Shown piece after piece: positions 36,464-48,475 of a stretch of DNA of 53,306 bases. The stretch comes from Gemmatimonadota bacterium. GTDB lineage: Bacteria > Gemmatimonadota > Gemmatimonadetes > Gemmatimonadales > GWC2-71-9. The stretch is taken from positions 1 through 53,306 of the forward strand of contig CP070716.1 of NCBI GenBank assembly GCA_020350425.1. The letters are read 5' to 3'. The notes beneath the pieces are model-generated. The model saw only the letters and a list, made by a program, of their open reading frames with translations. It had not been told where the DNA came from and ran no database searches. The position numbers and the translations under genes were made by a program. How positions within the stretch are numbered: position 1 is the first letter of the stretch; every line of letters starts with the position of its first letter.

Positions 36464-37809
36464 ACGAGCAGCAGGAGCACGTACTGGACGAGCTGCGACA
36501 GCTGGCGGCGTCGGGCGAGGTGGCGCGCTTCCTGGCGGTGGCGCGGGAGCTCCAGCCGGCGGACCTGTCGGACGTGCTCGCCGGGCTTGAGCCCGATCTG
36601 CAGCTCCGCGTGGTGCAGACGCTCCCGCCGGAGGTGGTGTCGGAAGCGCTCGCCGAGATGGAGGAAGAGGAGCACCCGGAGGAGCTTCTCGCCGCGCTCC
36701 ACCCGGAGGACGCGGCCGATATCGTCGAGGAGCTGGAGGACGACGACGCCGTCGATCTGATCGCCGAGCTCCCGGTCGAGCAGGCGGCACGGATCCTGAC
36801 GCACGTGGCCGATCGGGCCGACATCGAGCGGCTCCTCGTGTACGACGAGGAAACCGCGGGAGGCCGGATGACGGCCCACGTCGTCGCGGTGCCCGATCGC
36901 GTCTCCGCGGGGCAGGCGATCGACGAGGTGCGGCGCCAGGCCGAGCATGTGGAGGAGTTCTACCAGATCTTCGTGGTGGACGACGAGCACCGCCTGGTAG
37001 GGATCCTGCCGCTGCAGCGCATGGTCGTGGCGAAGCCTGCGACCCTCGTGCGGGATCTGATGGAGCCGCCGCCCGTGTCCGCGGCGCCGGAGCTCGATCA
37101 GGAGGAGGTGGCCCGCCTGATGAGCCGCTACAACGTGCCCGCCGTGCCGGTGGTGGGACCCGATGGCAAGCTCCTGGGGCGCGTCACGTTCGACGACGTG
37201 ATTGACGTGGTCGAGGCGGAGCAGACGGAAGACCTTCTCAAGTTCGGCGGCGGGGCCGGTGACGAGCAGCTCGCCGGTACGTGGCAGCATGCGGTGCGCA
37301 GCCGGCTGCCCTGGCTCTATCTCAATCTGTTCACGGCGCTCTTCGCCGGGGCGGTCGTGCTCGCGTTCGAGGACACGATCAGCCAGATCGTGGCGCTGGC
37401 GGCCGTCATGCCCATCGTCGCCGGCTTGGGCGGCAGCGCGGGGACGCAGGCGCTCGCCGTGACGGTACGGCGTATCGCCCTGGGACTGATCCCCGCCCGA
37501 AGCGGCGTCACGCTGGTGGGAAAGGAGATGCTGGTTGGGTTGATCAACGGCCTCGCCATTGGTGCTGCGGTGGGTCTGGTGACGGTGGCGACCGGTCGAC
37601 CGTGGGAGCTCGCACTGGTGGTGATGGCGGCCATGTGGGGCAGCCTCATCGTCGCGGCGACCGTCGGCGCGGCCGTTCCACTCATGCTGCAGCGCCTGGG
37701 TGTGGATCCGGCGGTGGCGAGCTCCGGATTCGTGACCGCGGTGACCGATATCGCCGGCTTCTTCATCCTGCTGGGGCTGGCCGCGACACTGCTGCTCCCC
37801 GGCACCTAG
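36460..37809 (+). CDS. mgtE: Magnesium transporter MgtE
   Basis: Mg2+ channel of the inner membrane. 449 residues: N-terminal superhelical domain rich in Glu/Asp (LEPDLQLRVVQTLPPEVV, HPEDAADIVEELEDDDAVDLIAELP), two CBS domains (EFYQIFVVDDEHRLVGILPL, NVPAVPVVGPDGKLLGRVTFDDV), a plug helix and five membrane helices with the pore motif PIVAGLGGSAGTQALAV. The acidic and CBS parts gate by cytosolic Mg. Last gene of the aspS operon before a 48-base gap. Confidence 0.96.
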   Translation: MNEQQEHVLDELRQLAASGEVARFLAVARELQPADLSDVLAGLEPDLQLRVVQTLPPEVVSEALAEMEEEEHPEELLAALHPEDAADIVEELEDDDAVDLIAELPVEQAARILTHVADRADIERLLVYDEETAGGRMTAHVVAVPDRVSAGQAIDEVRRQAEHVEEFYQIFVVDDEHRLVGILPLQRMVVAKPATLVRDLMEPPPVSAAPELDQEEVARLMSRYNVPAVPVVGPDGKLLGRVTFDDVIDVVEAEQTEDLLKFGGGAGDEQLAGTWQHAVRSRLPWLYLNLFTALFAGAVVLAFEDTISQIVALAAVMPIVAGLGGSAGTQALAVTVRRIALGLIPARSGVTLVGKEMLVGLINGLAIGAAVGLVTVATGRPWELALVVMAAMWGSLIVAATVGAAVPLMLQRLGVDPAVASSGFVTAVTDIAGFFILLGLAATLLLPGT

Positions 37810-37857
37810 GAGCCTGGGTTGCGAGCCCGACCGGGCAGGCGCGAAGTTACATACGAC

Positions 37858-38897
37858 ATGCACGCCAACGGCCTCGTCGAAGGCATCCGGCAGCGGAACA
37901 TCCCCTCGCTGGCACGCGCCATCTCGCTGGTCGAAAACGGGCGGAACGGGTACGAAGAGCTCCTATCGGCCCTCCATCCCACGGTGGGCCGGGCGCACCG
38001 CATCGGGATCACTGGGCCGCCCGGCGCGGGGAAGTCCACGCTCATCGAGCGGCTGGTCCAGGCCTACCGGGCGGCCGACGTCACGGTCGCGGTGGTCGCG
38101 GTGGACCCCACGAGCCCGTTCACCGGCGGCGCGCTGCTCGGTGACCGGATCCGAATGGACGCGCTGACGCTCGATCCTGGTGTCTACATCCGCTCGATGG
38201 CGTCGCGCGGAGGGGTTGGAGGGCTCGCCACCACGACGCGGGAAGTGTGCGACGTGCTCGACGCCTTCGGCTTCCAGCGCATCATCATCGAGACCGTGGG
38301 TGTGGGCCAGTCGGAGCTCGCCATTGCCGGAAGCGCCGACACGACGGCGCTGGTGTTGGTGCCGGAGTCGGGCGATGGGGTGCAGGTGCTCAAGGCTGGC
38401 GTGATGGAGATCGCGGACCTCTATCTGGTCAACAAGGCCGACCGGCCCGGCGCCGACCGCCTGGTGCAGGAGGTCGAAATCATGCTGGGGATCCGGCGGG
38501 GGAACGCGTTTCGGCACGTGGCGCCGCATCATCGGCCCACCGCACACCCCACCCCCGGAACGGCGAAGGGGGAAGGGGAGGCGGGAAGCGGCGCGTGGGA
38601 GCCGCCGGTACTGTCGTCGGTAGCGGTGAAGGGCGAGGGGGTCGAGCAGCTCATTACTGGGTTCGACGCGCACTACGCCCACCTCGAGCGCTCGGGGCAG
38701 CTGGTGGCGATGCGCAGGGAGCGGTTGGCGCGACACACGCGCGAGGTCGTGGATCGCGCGCTGAGCAATCTCGTCTGGCACGACCGGGATGGTGAGGCGC
38801 GCCTGGCGGCCGGGCTGGACGACGTGGTGCAGGGGCGAACGAGTCCCTACCGCCTGGCCCACGACATCGTGAGAGACCTGCAGGAGGGTAGTCGTCG

Positions 38898-38901
<4 letters not shown>
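37858..38901 (+). CDS. meaB: Methylmalonyl-CoA mutase-associated GTPase
   Basis: G3E GTPase chaperone that loads and protects the B12 cofactor of methylmalonyl-CoA mutase. 347 residues from ATG 37858. Walker [10 protein letters not shown] (~53-60), switch region [31 protein letters not shown] and the base motif [10 protein letters not shown] Pro/Gly/Glu insertion of ~25 residues (~220-245) is low in complexity. Directly coupled by ATGA to the mutase gene, its partner. Confidence 0.95.
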
Positions 38902-40512
<1,611 letters not shown>

Positions 40513-40541
<29 letters not shown>

Positions 40542-41760
40542 GCGACTGACCGTGTCTCGAGGCGGCCCGGCGGCGAGCGCCGTCGGCCATGCCACTGCGC
40601 TGCAGCCGATCGTGGACTGGTTGACCAACCTCGGGATCAGTGAGCACTGGGTGGTGTCGTGCTACCTCAAGCTCGAGCCTCGCGACCGCAGCCGGGGCAA
40701 GTACCTGATCAAGCTCAAGAACCGAATCAAGGAGCAAGTCAGGTGGTTGGAGCAGCGAGGGGTGACGCGGAATGAGCGCGACACGGTGGAGCGGGACCTG
40801 GAGCGCATCCGCGAGTACCTCGAGCACCCGGGCAACCTGGGTGAGGGGCAAGGGATTGCCCTCTTCGCGTGCGAGCCGCTGAACCTGTTCGAGGCCATTC
40901 CTTTGCCGTCGGTGTTCCGGTCGCGCCTCTCTGTGGACCACTCGCCGCTCATCCGTGAGGCAGCAGCGCTGAATGACGAGTTCGGCCGCGTGCTCTGTGC
41001 GGTCTACGATCGAACGACGGCGCGTCTCTTCGCCGTGACGGCGTTCGGCGTCGAGGAACTTCCGACCCTCACCGCGAGCGACACGACGCGGTCCGGTCGA
41101 TTCCACGGACCCTCGGGCGTGGCGGGTCCCGGGTTCGGCGCCGCGGGTGAGCACCGCTATCACCAGCGGATCCGGGAGGAGAAGCAGCGGCACTACGCCC
41201 ACATCGCGCAGCGACTGTTCGATGCCGCGCGGGAGCAGGCGGTCCGAGGCGTGGTCCTGGCGGGCATGGGCGCGGATGCCGACGCCGTGGAGCCGCACTT
41301 GCACCCGTATCTCGCGACGCAGGTGCTCGGCACGGCGAAGCTCAATCCGAAGACCGCAACGCCCGCGGAAGTGATGAAGGCCGTGCTGGCGGTGCGCCGC
41401 CGGTCGGAACGTCAGCTGGAAGCCGGATACGTCGACGCGCTGCACGAGCGGCTGGGCACGGGGTGGGCCGTGAACGGCGTGGAGCCCGTGCTCAAGTCAC
41501 TGGCGCACGGACAGGTGCGCACGCTGTTCGTGGATCCGACGGTCGAGCAGGCTGGCTTCCGGTGCGAGCGCTCCGGCCGTCTCACCACGGACGCGGACGC
41601 CTGCGATGGGGAAGGGGACCCCGAGGCGGTGCCAGACGTCGTGGACGAGGCGATCGAAGAGGCGCTGCGGCAGGGTAGCACCGTCGAGGTCGTCGAAGAT
41701 GATGCGGCGCGGAACCGTGTCGACGGGCTCGCCGCCGTGTTGCGATTCAAGATGTCGTGA
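40513..41760 (+). CDS. Vms1/eRF1-like (baeRF) release factor-type protein
   Basis: 415 residues. Domain pattern of the archaeo-eukaryotic release factor superfamily: an N-terminal region with [13 protein letters not shown], a middle Vms1-like domain ([15 protein letters not shown]..., a Gly-rich loop at ~198-217, then [13 protein letters not shown] and [10 protein letters not shown]) and a C-terminal L7Ae-like part with [12 protein letters not shown], a CE.SG..T.DADAC quasi-zinc site, and [18 protein letters not shown]. The Gly-rich loop, where eRF1 has GGQ and Vms1 has GSQ, lacks Gln. Vms1 homologues cleave peptidyl-tRNA on stalled ribosomes. The role here is unproven. Confidence 0.85.
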
Positions 41761-41818
41761 GCCGATGAACTCGCTCCCGCTTGTTTCGGGTTTCACTGCC
41801 CGCTAGGTTGCGCGCACC

Positions 41819-42241
41819 ATGAGCCAACAGGCGCAGGTCTCTCGTCCCATCCGCATCCTGGTCGGCAAGCCGGGTCTCGACGGCCACGATCGGGGCGCCA
41901 AGGTCGTCGCCGCCGCCCTGCGCGATGCGGGCATGGAGGTGATCTACACCGGGCTGCACCAGACGCCCGAGATGATCGCGACGGCGGCCGTGCAGGAAGA
42001 CGTCGACGTCGTCGGCCTGTCGATTCTCTCCGGTGCCCACATGACGCTCTTCCCGCGAGTGCGCGCCCTGCTCGACGAGGCGGGTCGCGGGGACGTGCTC
42101 CTGATCGGCGGCGGCATCATCCCCGGCGAGGAAATCGAGTCGCTCGAGGGGCAGGGTGTCGCGAAGCTGTTTGGGCCGGGGACCCCAACCCAAGAGATCA
42201 TCGACTACATCGTCTCGTGGTCGGAGAATCGCTCCGAGTGA
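41819..42241 (+). CDS. mutB: Methylmalonyl-CoA mutase, B12-binding subunit
   Basis: 140-residue cobalamin-binding domain. The B12 motif DGHDRGAK (His ligates Co), GLSILSGAH and [12 protein letters not shown] are complete. [15 protein letters not shown] identifies the methylmalonyl-CoA mutase branch. With the catalytic subunit at 38898 it forms the split mutase. Coupled downstream to the carboxyltransferase by GTGA. The 58 bases upstream contain no clear promoter. Confidence 0.95.
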   Translation: MSQQAQVSRPIRILVGKPGLDGHDRGAKVVAAALRDAGMEVIYTGLHQTPEMIATAAVQEDVDVVGLSILSGAHMTLFPRVRALLDEAGRGDVLLIGGGIIPGEEIESLEGQGVAKLFGPGTPTQEIIDYIVSWSENRSE

Positions 42242-43857
42242 CCACCGGCGAGCCCACTACGCGGCATGGGCGGCTTCGAGAGCTCACCGAGGAGTACCGC
42301 GAGCTCGCCGTGCGCCTCGAACAGGGCGGCGGGCCGGCCAAGATCCAGAAGCAGCACGACCAGGGCAAGCTGACGGCTCGGGAACGGATCGGCCGGCTGC
42401 TCGATCCGGACACGCCGTGGCTGGAGATCGGGCTGCTGGTGGCCTACGACCGCTACGACGGTCAGGCGCCGGGGGCTGGCGTAGTGACCGGGGTCGGGAT
42501 GGTGGCTGGGCGGCACGTCGTGATCGTGGCCAACGACGCGACCGTGAAGGCGGGCTCCTGGTGGCCCGAGACGATCAAGAAGATGCTGCGCGCTCAGGAA
42601 GTGGCGATGCGGGAGCGCATTCCCATCATCTACCTGGTCGACTCGGCCGGTGTGAACCTGCCCTACCAGGAAGGGGTGTTCCCGGGCCAGTACGGTGCTG
42701 CACGCATCTTCTACTACAACTCGCTGATGCGGCGCTTCCTGCACGTGCCGCAAATCAGTGCCGTGATGGGACCCTGCGTCGCAGGCGGCGCGTACCTCCC
42801 GGCGCTGTCTGACGTGATCTTCATGGTCGAGGGAACGTCCTTCATGGGCCTCGGAGGCCCCAACCTGGTGAAGGGGGCGACGGGGCAGAAGGTCGACGGC
42901 GAGATGCTCGGGGGCGCGGTGACCCACACCGCGGTCAGCGCGGTGGCGCACTACCGGGCCCATGACGATCCGGACTGCATCGAGCGGATTCGCAAGTACG
43001 TGGAGCGGCTCCCCGGTCCGGTGCACGGGCTGGGCGGTGGAAACCGCGGAGCCGTGCGACCTCCGGCCCGCCCGCCGGCGGAGCTGTACGATCTCCTGCC
43101 GCCCGATCACCGCATGGCGTACGACATGCACGACGTCCTGCAGTGTCTGCTCGACGGCGGAGACTTCGACGAGTTTCAGCCCGACATTGCCGAGGAGATG
43201 CTCTGCGGACACGGGACGATCGAGGGCTTCCAGGTGGCGGTGATCGCCAATCAGCGCGGTCTGATCCGGAAGCCCGGCGAGACTCCGCGCGTTGGCGGCA
43301 TCGTGTACACCGAGAGCGCCGAGAAAGTCGCGTACTTCATTGACACGGCGAGCCGCGAGCGGATTCCACTGCTGTTCGTACAGGACGTGAGCGGGTTCAT
43401 GGTGGGTCCGGAGGCGGAGCACTCCGGGATCATCCGCGCCGGTGCGATGTTCGTGGAGGCGATGGCGGCGGCGGTCGGGCCCAAGCTGGTGCTCACGGTC
43501 AACCACGCCTCCGGCGCCGGCTACTACGCCATGGCAGGGCAGGGATTCGATCCGGACTTCATCTTCTCGCTTCCCACGGGCCGCATGGGCGTGATGGAGG
43601 GGGAGTCGGCGATCACGGCGGTGTTCGGCGAGCGGGTGCGCGATCCCGAGGTCGCCGGCGCGGTCGAGAAGATGCGAGCCGACTACGAGCACAACCTCGA
43701 CGCCAAATACGCGGCCGCGCGAGGGTTCGTCGACGCCATCGTGGTGCCGGAGGAGATCCGCACCATGCTGGCGTTTGCGCTGGGCGCCGTGCAGTACTAC
43801 CGGGGACCACATCTCGGAGCCTTCGTTCTCCCACCGATCGACTACGTGACATCGTGA
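42238..43857 (+). CDS. Acyl-CoA carboxylase carboxyltransferase subunit, MccB-like
   Basis: 539 residues, crotonase-fold carboxyltransferase. Transfers carboxyl from biotin to an acyl-CoA. Motifs [34 protein letters not shown] and [19 protein letters not shown] resemble methylcrotonyl- or geranyl-CoA carboxylase beta subunits more than PccB. C-terminal domain has [11 protein letters not shown]-like acyl-binding site [13 protein letters not shown]. The biotin carboxylase/BCCP partner is not in the window. Linked to the mutase genes it could be a propionyl-CoA carboxylase, or, with the downstream AtuA and hydratase, a branched acyl-CoA carboxylase. Confidence 0.9.
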   Translation: MTTGEPTTRHGRLRELTEEYRELAVRLEQGGGPAKIQKQHDQGKLTARERIGRLLDPDTPWLEIGLLVAYDRYDGQAPGAGVVTGVGMVAGRHVVIVANDATVKAGSWWPETIKKMLRAQEVAMRERIPIIYLVDSAGVNLPYQEGVFPGQYGAARIFYYNSLMRRFLHVPQISAVMGPCVAGGAYLPALSDVIFMVEGTSFMGLGGPNLVKGATGQKVDGEMLGGAVTHTAVSAVAHYRAHDDPDCIERIRKYVERLPGPVHGLGGGNRGAVRPPARPPAELYDLLPPDHRMAYDMHDVLQCLLDGGDFDEFQPDIAEEMLCGHGTIEGFQVAVIANQRGLIRKPGETPRVGGIVYTESAEKVAYFIDTASRERIPLLFVQDVSGFMVGPEAEHSGIIRAGAMFVEAMAAAVGPKLVLTVNHASGAGYYAMAGQGFDPDFIFSLPTGRMGVMEGESAITAVFGERVRDPEVAGAVEKMRADYEHNLDAKYAAARGFVDAIVVPEEIRTMLAFALGAVQYYRGPHLGAFVLPPIDYVTS

Positions 43858-46715
43858 CACCATTCCCCAGTTGGAGCCGGACGGCGGCGGCGCTGCTGTC
43901 CGTCACGCTGTGCACCGGCGCCGCGCGCACCGCCACGGCACAGACCGACCCGGAGCGGTCCGGGCCGCCCGCGGCGACGCAGGGTGCGGCCCCGGCCGAC
44001 CAGACGGGGGTCGAGCCGCGCGAGCCGGTGCTGCAGCCGCAGCTCGCGATGCTCGCGGGGCTCATGCCGCGGCGGAGCGTCGGCGCCGATCAGTTCCTGG
44101 CCGAGCACCCGACGTACGATGGGCGCGGCGTGCTGATCGCGATTCTCGACAGCGGCCTCGATCCGGCCGTGCCGGGGCTGGCGACGACCAGCACCGGCCG
44201 CCGCAAGGTGCTCGACCTGCGGGATTTTTCGGCGGAAGGCCGCGTGGAGCTCCAGCCGGTGGAGCCGGACGGCGACGGCGTCGTGGACGTCCTGGGGCAC
44301 CGGCTGGAGGGCTTCGGTCGAGTCGCACGACTCGCGAGCGGACCCTACTACGGCGGGGTGTTCCGCGAGATTCGGCTGGGCGCGGCGCCCGCCGCTGACA
44401 TGAATGCCGATGGCTCCATCCGCAACGAGTTTCCACTGGTGGTGGCCCGGGCGAGCGACGGCTGGGTGGTCGTGACCGACACCGACGGAGACGGGCAGCT
44501 CGACGACGAGCGGCCGGTGCACGACTACGCCGTGGCGGGCGAGACGTTCACCTTCCGCACGCCGCGCGGAGACGAGGGGCCCATGACCGTTGCGGTGAAC
44601 TTCGCGGAAGTCGATGGCGCGCCCGTGCTCGATCTCTACATGGACGGCTCGGGACACGGCACGCACGTCGCCGGGATCGCGGCGGGTCACAACATGTTCG
44701 GCGTGGAGGGCTTCGACGGCATCGCCCCCGGCGCCCAGCTCCTCGGACTCAAGATCTCGAACAACTCACGCGGGGGCATCTCGGTGACGGGGAGCATGCT
44801 CCGCGCCATGCGCTACGCCGCTGACTACGCGGAGCAGCGCGGTCTCCCGCTCGTGCTGAACCTGAGCTTCGGCGTGGGCAACGAAGTGGAAGGGGCCGCG
44901 GCGATCGACTCACTGATCGACGCGTACGCGCTGGAGCACCCGGACGTGCTGTTCGTGATCAGTGCTGGGAACGACGGACCAGGGCTCTCGAGCCTCGGCT
45001 TCCCCGGCTCGGCCGAGTATGCCCTTTCCGTGTGCGCCCTGTTCCCCGGCGTGTTTACGCCGCCCGAGCCCGGTAGACCACCCCCGAGCGACATCCTGGG
45101 GTGGTGGAGCGCGCGCGGTGGAGAGATCGCGAAGCCCGACGTCTGCGCCCCCGGCGTGGCGTACTCCAATGTGCCCGCGTGGCAAACCGGTGAGGAGATC
45201 TCCGGCGGGACCTCGATGGCAGCGCCCCAGATCGCGGGCGTGGCGGCGCTGCTGCTCTCCGCCGTCCATCAGAACGACGGTGCGGTGCGCGCCATCGATC
45301 TCAAGCAGGCCCTCAAGGCGACGGCGCGCCCGCTCGCAGGCACTACGATCCTGGACGAGGGGGCGGGCGTGCCCAACGTGAGCGCGGCCTACCGCTGGCT
45401 CCGGGCGTCGCACCAGACCGGTATCTACCGCGTTCAGGCGCTGGCCGACGGCGGCAACAGCTCGCTGGGCTCGGCGGCGTACCGGCGACGCGGGCTCACC
45501 TCGCCGCGAGATACCGTGCAGCATTTCATGGTGACCTCGGTGGGAGGACAGCCGGCCGCCCGGCTCCTCCTGCAGTCGGATGTCCCGTGGATCCACGCCC
45601 CGCCCGTGATCGAGCCTGGCGGGGGAGCGCTGACGGTGCGGCTGGGGTATGACGCTGCGCAGCTGACCGAGCCGGGCTTGTACGTGGGTACCGTGTGGGC
45701 GCGCCCCGCCACGGACACCGCCGCCGGCCCGTCCTTCGGGTTGACGAATACGGTGGTGGTTCCGCACCCGCTCGACGAACCGTTCAGTGTGCGCGGGATG
45801 CTCACGCCGGGAGCGGCGGTGCGCTACTTCCTCGACGTTCCCCCTGGAGCCGGCGGCCTCGCCATCTCGCTCGCCGTATCGCACCGAGTGGACGAGGCGA
45901 CGCTCTACCTGTTCGAGCCGTCGGGTCAACCGTTCCGTGGGGGCGCGAGCCGCACTGCGGGGGGCGGTGACTCGACCGTCGTCACCCTCGCCGTGCGCGG
46001 CGAGGATGTGGTGCCCGGAGTGTACGAGGCGGTCGTGGTGGCGCCCGAGCTCCGCGCGGTGAGCTACCGGCTCTCGGCGACCCTGCCCGCCGTGAGCGTG
46101 GAGAACGTGGGGACCGGTCCCTCGGCCGCCTTCCGCAACACCGGAGCGGCTGACGTGAAGGCCACGGTGCGGGCTGCGTTGGTGGGGGCGATGCGCCGAC
46201 TGGCGCCACTCGGCACCGGCGCCGCGCCGATTCTGATCGAGACCGTGGTGCCAGCGTGGGCCACCGCGATGGTGGTGGACGCGGCGCTGCCGGTCGAGAC
46301 GTGGCATCGCCTCACCGACTTCGGCGTGACCGTGTTCGACTCCACGGGCGAGCGGCGGTCGGACTCCCCGATGAACTACGCCGTCCAGCGGCACACGCTG
46401 GAGCTCGAAGCGGCTGATGCGGGTGCCAAGCTCACCATCGAGCTGCTGCCGGCGTTTGCACGTCCGGAGGTGCCGGAATCATGGACCGCACAGGTGCGGG
46501 TGAGCTACCTGGCGGCCAAGCCGGTCGAGGTGCAGGCGCTGGGCGACAGCGGCGCCGCCGAGATCCGACTCGCTCCCTCCGCGAGTGTGGGCCTCCAGTT
46601 CGCACCCGTCCCGCTCGATTTCGAGCTGCCGGAGGGCTTCGCACCCCTGGTGGAAGTGAGGGCCAAGCCCGTCACGGGACCCGTCGCCATCCGGCGGGGA
46701 TCCGCCGAGCGCTAG
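43854..46715 (+). CDS. Secreted S8 (subtilisin-like) peptidase, large
   Basis: 953 residues with a signal peptide ending ARTATAQ. The catalytic triad is intact: ILDSGLD (Asp ~99), GHGTHVAG (His ~267) and [12 protein letters not shown] (Ser ~454). Between Asp and His there is a ~165-residue insertion and after the Ser ~500 residues of beta-rich domains, a layout resembling tripeptidyl-peptidase II-like S8A enzymes. Sits with a 4-base overlap after the carboxyltransferase and 4 bases before the AtuA gene, an unexpected place for a secreted protease. Confidence 0.9.
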   Translation: MTPFPSWSRTAAALLSVTLCTGAARTATAQTDPERSGPPAATQGAAPADQTGVEPREPVLQPQLAMLAGLMPRRSVGADQFLAEHPTYDGRGVLIAILDSGLDPAVPGLATTSTGRRKVLDLRDFSAEGRVELQPVEPDGDGVVDVLGHRLEGFGRVARLASGPYYGGVFREIRLGAAPAADMNADGSIRNEFPLVVARASDGWVVVTDTDGDGQLDDERPVHDYAVAGETFTFRTPRGDEGPMTVAVNFAEVDGAPVLDLYMDGSGHGTHVAGIAAGHNMFGVEGFDGIAPGAQLLGLKISNNSRGGISVTGSMLRAMRYAADYAEQRGLPLVLNLSFGVGNEVEGAAAIDSLIDAYALEHPDVLFVISAGNDGPGLSSLGFPGSAEYALSVCALFPGVFTPPEPGRPPPSDILGWWSARGGEIAKPDVCAPGVAYSNVPAWQTGEEISGGTSMAAPQIAGVAALLLSAVHQNDGAVRAIDLKQALKATARPLAGTTILDEGAGVPNVSAAYRWLRASHQTGIYRVQALADGGNSSLGSAAYRRRGLTSPRDTVQHFMVTSVGGQPAARLLLQSDVPWIHAPPVIEPGGGALTVRLGYDAAQLTEPGLYVGTVWARPATDTAAGPSFGLTNTVVVPHPLDEPFSVRGMLTPGAAVRYFLDVPPGAGGLAISLAVSHRVDEATLYLFEPSGQPFRGGASRTAGGGDSTVVTLAVRGEDVVPGVYEAVVVAPELRAVSYRLSATLPAVSVENVGTGPSAAFRNTGAADVKATVRAALVGAMRRLAPLGTGAAPILIETVVPAWATAMVVDAALPVETWHRLTDFGVTVFDSTGERRSDSPMNYAVQRHTLELEAADAGAKLTIELLPAFARPEVPESWTAQVRVSYLAAKPVEVQALGDSGAAEIRLAPSASVGLQFAPVPLDFELPEGFAPLVEVRAKPVTGPVAIRRGSAER

Positions 46716-46719
46716 CGCG

Positions 46720-48084
46720 ATGCGCACCATCCGCATCGCCTCGGGCCAGGGCTTCTGGGGAGACTGGCTCGAAGCGCCTCTGCGCCAGGTGCAGGGCGGT
46801 CCGATCGACTACCTCATGATGGACTACCTGGCGGAAGTCACCATGTCCATCATGCAGAAGCAGCGGGCGCGCGACCCGGCCATGGGTTACGCCAGAGATT
46901 TCGTACCGCTCGTGGCGCGACTCCTCCCGGACCTCGTGGAGCGGGGCATCAGGATCACCTCCAATGCAGGCGGCGTGAACCCCCGCGCATGCGCCGACGA
47001 GGTGGTCGAGCGCGCGCAGGAGTTGGGGTTGCAGGGCAAGGTGCAGGTCGGGGTCGTGACGGGCGACGACATCCTCGATCGCCTCAGTGAGCTCGCTGAT
47101 CGCGGTCACCTGCTCGCCAACCTCGACACGGGCGAGCCGCTCGAGGCGATACGCGACCGGGTCCAGAGCGCCAACGCCTATCTCGGCGCCCAACCGGTGG
47201 TTGAGGCCTTGCGGCGAGGGGCGCAGATCGTGATTACGGGACGCGTGACCGACACCGGACTCACCCTCGCCCCCATGATCCACGAGTTCGGCTGGGCCGC
47301 CGACGATTGGGACCGCATCGCGGCCGGTACGGTGGCGGGCCACATCAATGAGTGCGGTGCCCAGTGCACGGGGGGGAACTGTCTCGTGGACTGGGAGCGC
47401 CTACCCAACATGGCCGATCCGGGATACCCCATTGTGGACGCGCGCGACGACGGCACGTTCGTCGTGACGAAGCATGAGGGCACGGGAGGGCGGGTCACGG
47501 TGGCGAGCGTGACGGAGCAACTGCTCTACGAGATGGGTGACCCCTCGACCTACATCACCCCCGACGGCGTCGCCGACTTCACGACCATTCGGTTGAAGCA
47601 GGACGGCAAGGATCGTGTCTTCGTCTCCGGGGTGCGCGGTCGGCCCGCCACCGACTCGCTGAAGGTCTCCCTCTCCTATCTTTACGGGTACAAGGCCGTC
47701 GGCACACTGGTCTACGCGTGGCCCGACGCCTACAAGAAGGCCAAGAAGGCCGACCGGATTCTGCGGGAGCGGCTCGCGCGCCTGGGCCTCGAATTCGAGG
47801 AGATTCTCACGGAGTTCGTCGGCGTGAACGCCACACACGGCCGGCTGGCTGGAGAGCCCGATCCGAATCTGGCCGAGGTGCAGTTACGCATCGGCGTGCG
47901 CGCCCGGGAATCGGCTCCCGTGCGGCGGTTCACGCGGGAGATCGCACCGCTCATTCTGAATGGACCGCCGAGCGTGACCGGCTTTGCGGGCGGACGGCCC
48001 AAGGTCGAGGAGATCGTCGCGTACTGGCCGGCGCTCATTCCCAAGACGGAGATCCAGACCCAGGTGGAGATCCTCGAGGCGTAG
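46720..48084 (+). CDS. atuA: AtuA-family protein (acyclic terpene utilisation)
   Basis: 454 residues. [71 protein letters not shown] and [16 protein letters not shown] are strong AtuA/DUF1446 signatures. In Pseudomonas atuA lies in the citronellol/geraniol degradation cluster but its exact chemistry is not settled. Followed by its usual small partner and an enoyl-CoA hydratase. The symbol marks family membership, not proven terpene use. Confidence 0.85.
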   Translation: MRTIRIASGQGFWGDWLEAPLRQVQGGPIDYLMMDYLAEVTMSIMQKQRARDPAMGYARDFVPLVARLLPDLVERGIRITSNAGGVNPRACADEVVERAQELGLQGKVQVGVVTGDDILDRLSELADRGHLLANLDTGEPLEAIRDRVQSANAYLGAQPVVEALRRGAQIVITGRVTDTGLTLAPMIHEFGWAADDWDRIAAGTVAGHINECGAQCTGGNCLVDWERLPNMADPGYPIVDARDDGTFVVTKHEGTGGRVTVASVTEQLLYEMGDPSTYITPDGVADFTTIRLKQDGKDRVFVSGVRGRPATDSLKVSLSYLYGYKAVGTLVYAWPDAYKKAKKADRILRERLARLGLEFEEILTEFVGVNATHGRLAGEPDPNLAEVQLRIGVRARESAPVRRFTREIAPLILNGPPSVTGFAGGRPKVEEIVAYWPALIPKTEIQTQVEILEA

Positions 48085-48088
48085 CGAG

Positions 48089-48475
48089 ATGTCACCCACG
48101 CGGAGGCCCAGAACCGCGAAGCGCGGACCCAAGGGCGGCGGGCGGCGGATGCCGCTCCTGCGGTTGGCGCATGCCCGCTCCGGGGACAAGGGCGATACCG
48201 TGAACGTCGGTCTCATCGCGCTCAGGCCGGAGTTCTACCCGCTGCTCGAGCGGGAGGTGAGCGCCGCCCGGGTCGCGCGCCACTTCCGCGGCATCATCAA
48301 GGGGAAGGTCGAGCGGTTCGAGCTGCCCAACGTGAGCGCCCTGAACTTCCTGCTGCACGGTGCCCTGGGCGGTGGTGGAACGCTCTCACTCAAGACCGAT
48401 GCACAGGGCAAGGTGTTCTCGACGGCGCTGCTGCGAATGGAGATTCCCGTGCCGCGAGGTCTGGATGTCGAATGA
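48089..48475 (+). CDS. AtuA-associated ferredoxin-fold protein
   Basis: 128 residues. A basic N-terminal tail (~20 residues, Arg/Lys/Gly) precedes LLRLAHARSGDKGDTVNVGLIA, VARHFRGIIKGKVERFELPNVSALNFLLHGALGGGG, the AtuA-like ferredoxin-fold domain often fused to or adjacent to AtuA. ATG 48149 (MPLLRLAH) is an alternative start that removes the tail. Four bases after atuA; overlaps the next gene by 11. Confidence 0.82.
   Translation: MSPTRRPRTAKRGPKGGGRRMPLLRLAHARSGDKGDTVNVGLIALRPEFYPLLEREVSAARVARHFRGIIKGKVERFELPNVSALNFLLHGALGGGGTLSLKTDAQGKVFSTALLRMEIPVPRGLDVE

Noticed and set aside
40552-41760. GTG 40552 as start of the Vms1-like gene
   Set aside because: It lies after the mutase stop but has no Shine-Dalgarno, whereas GTG 40513 has GAGGAGGT 5 bases upstream.
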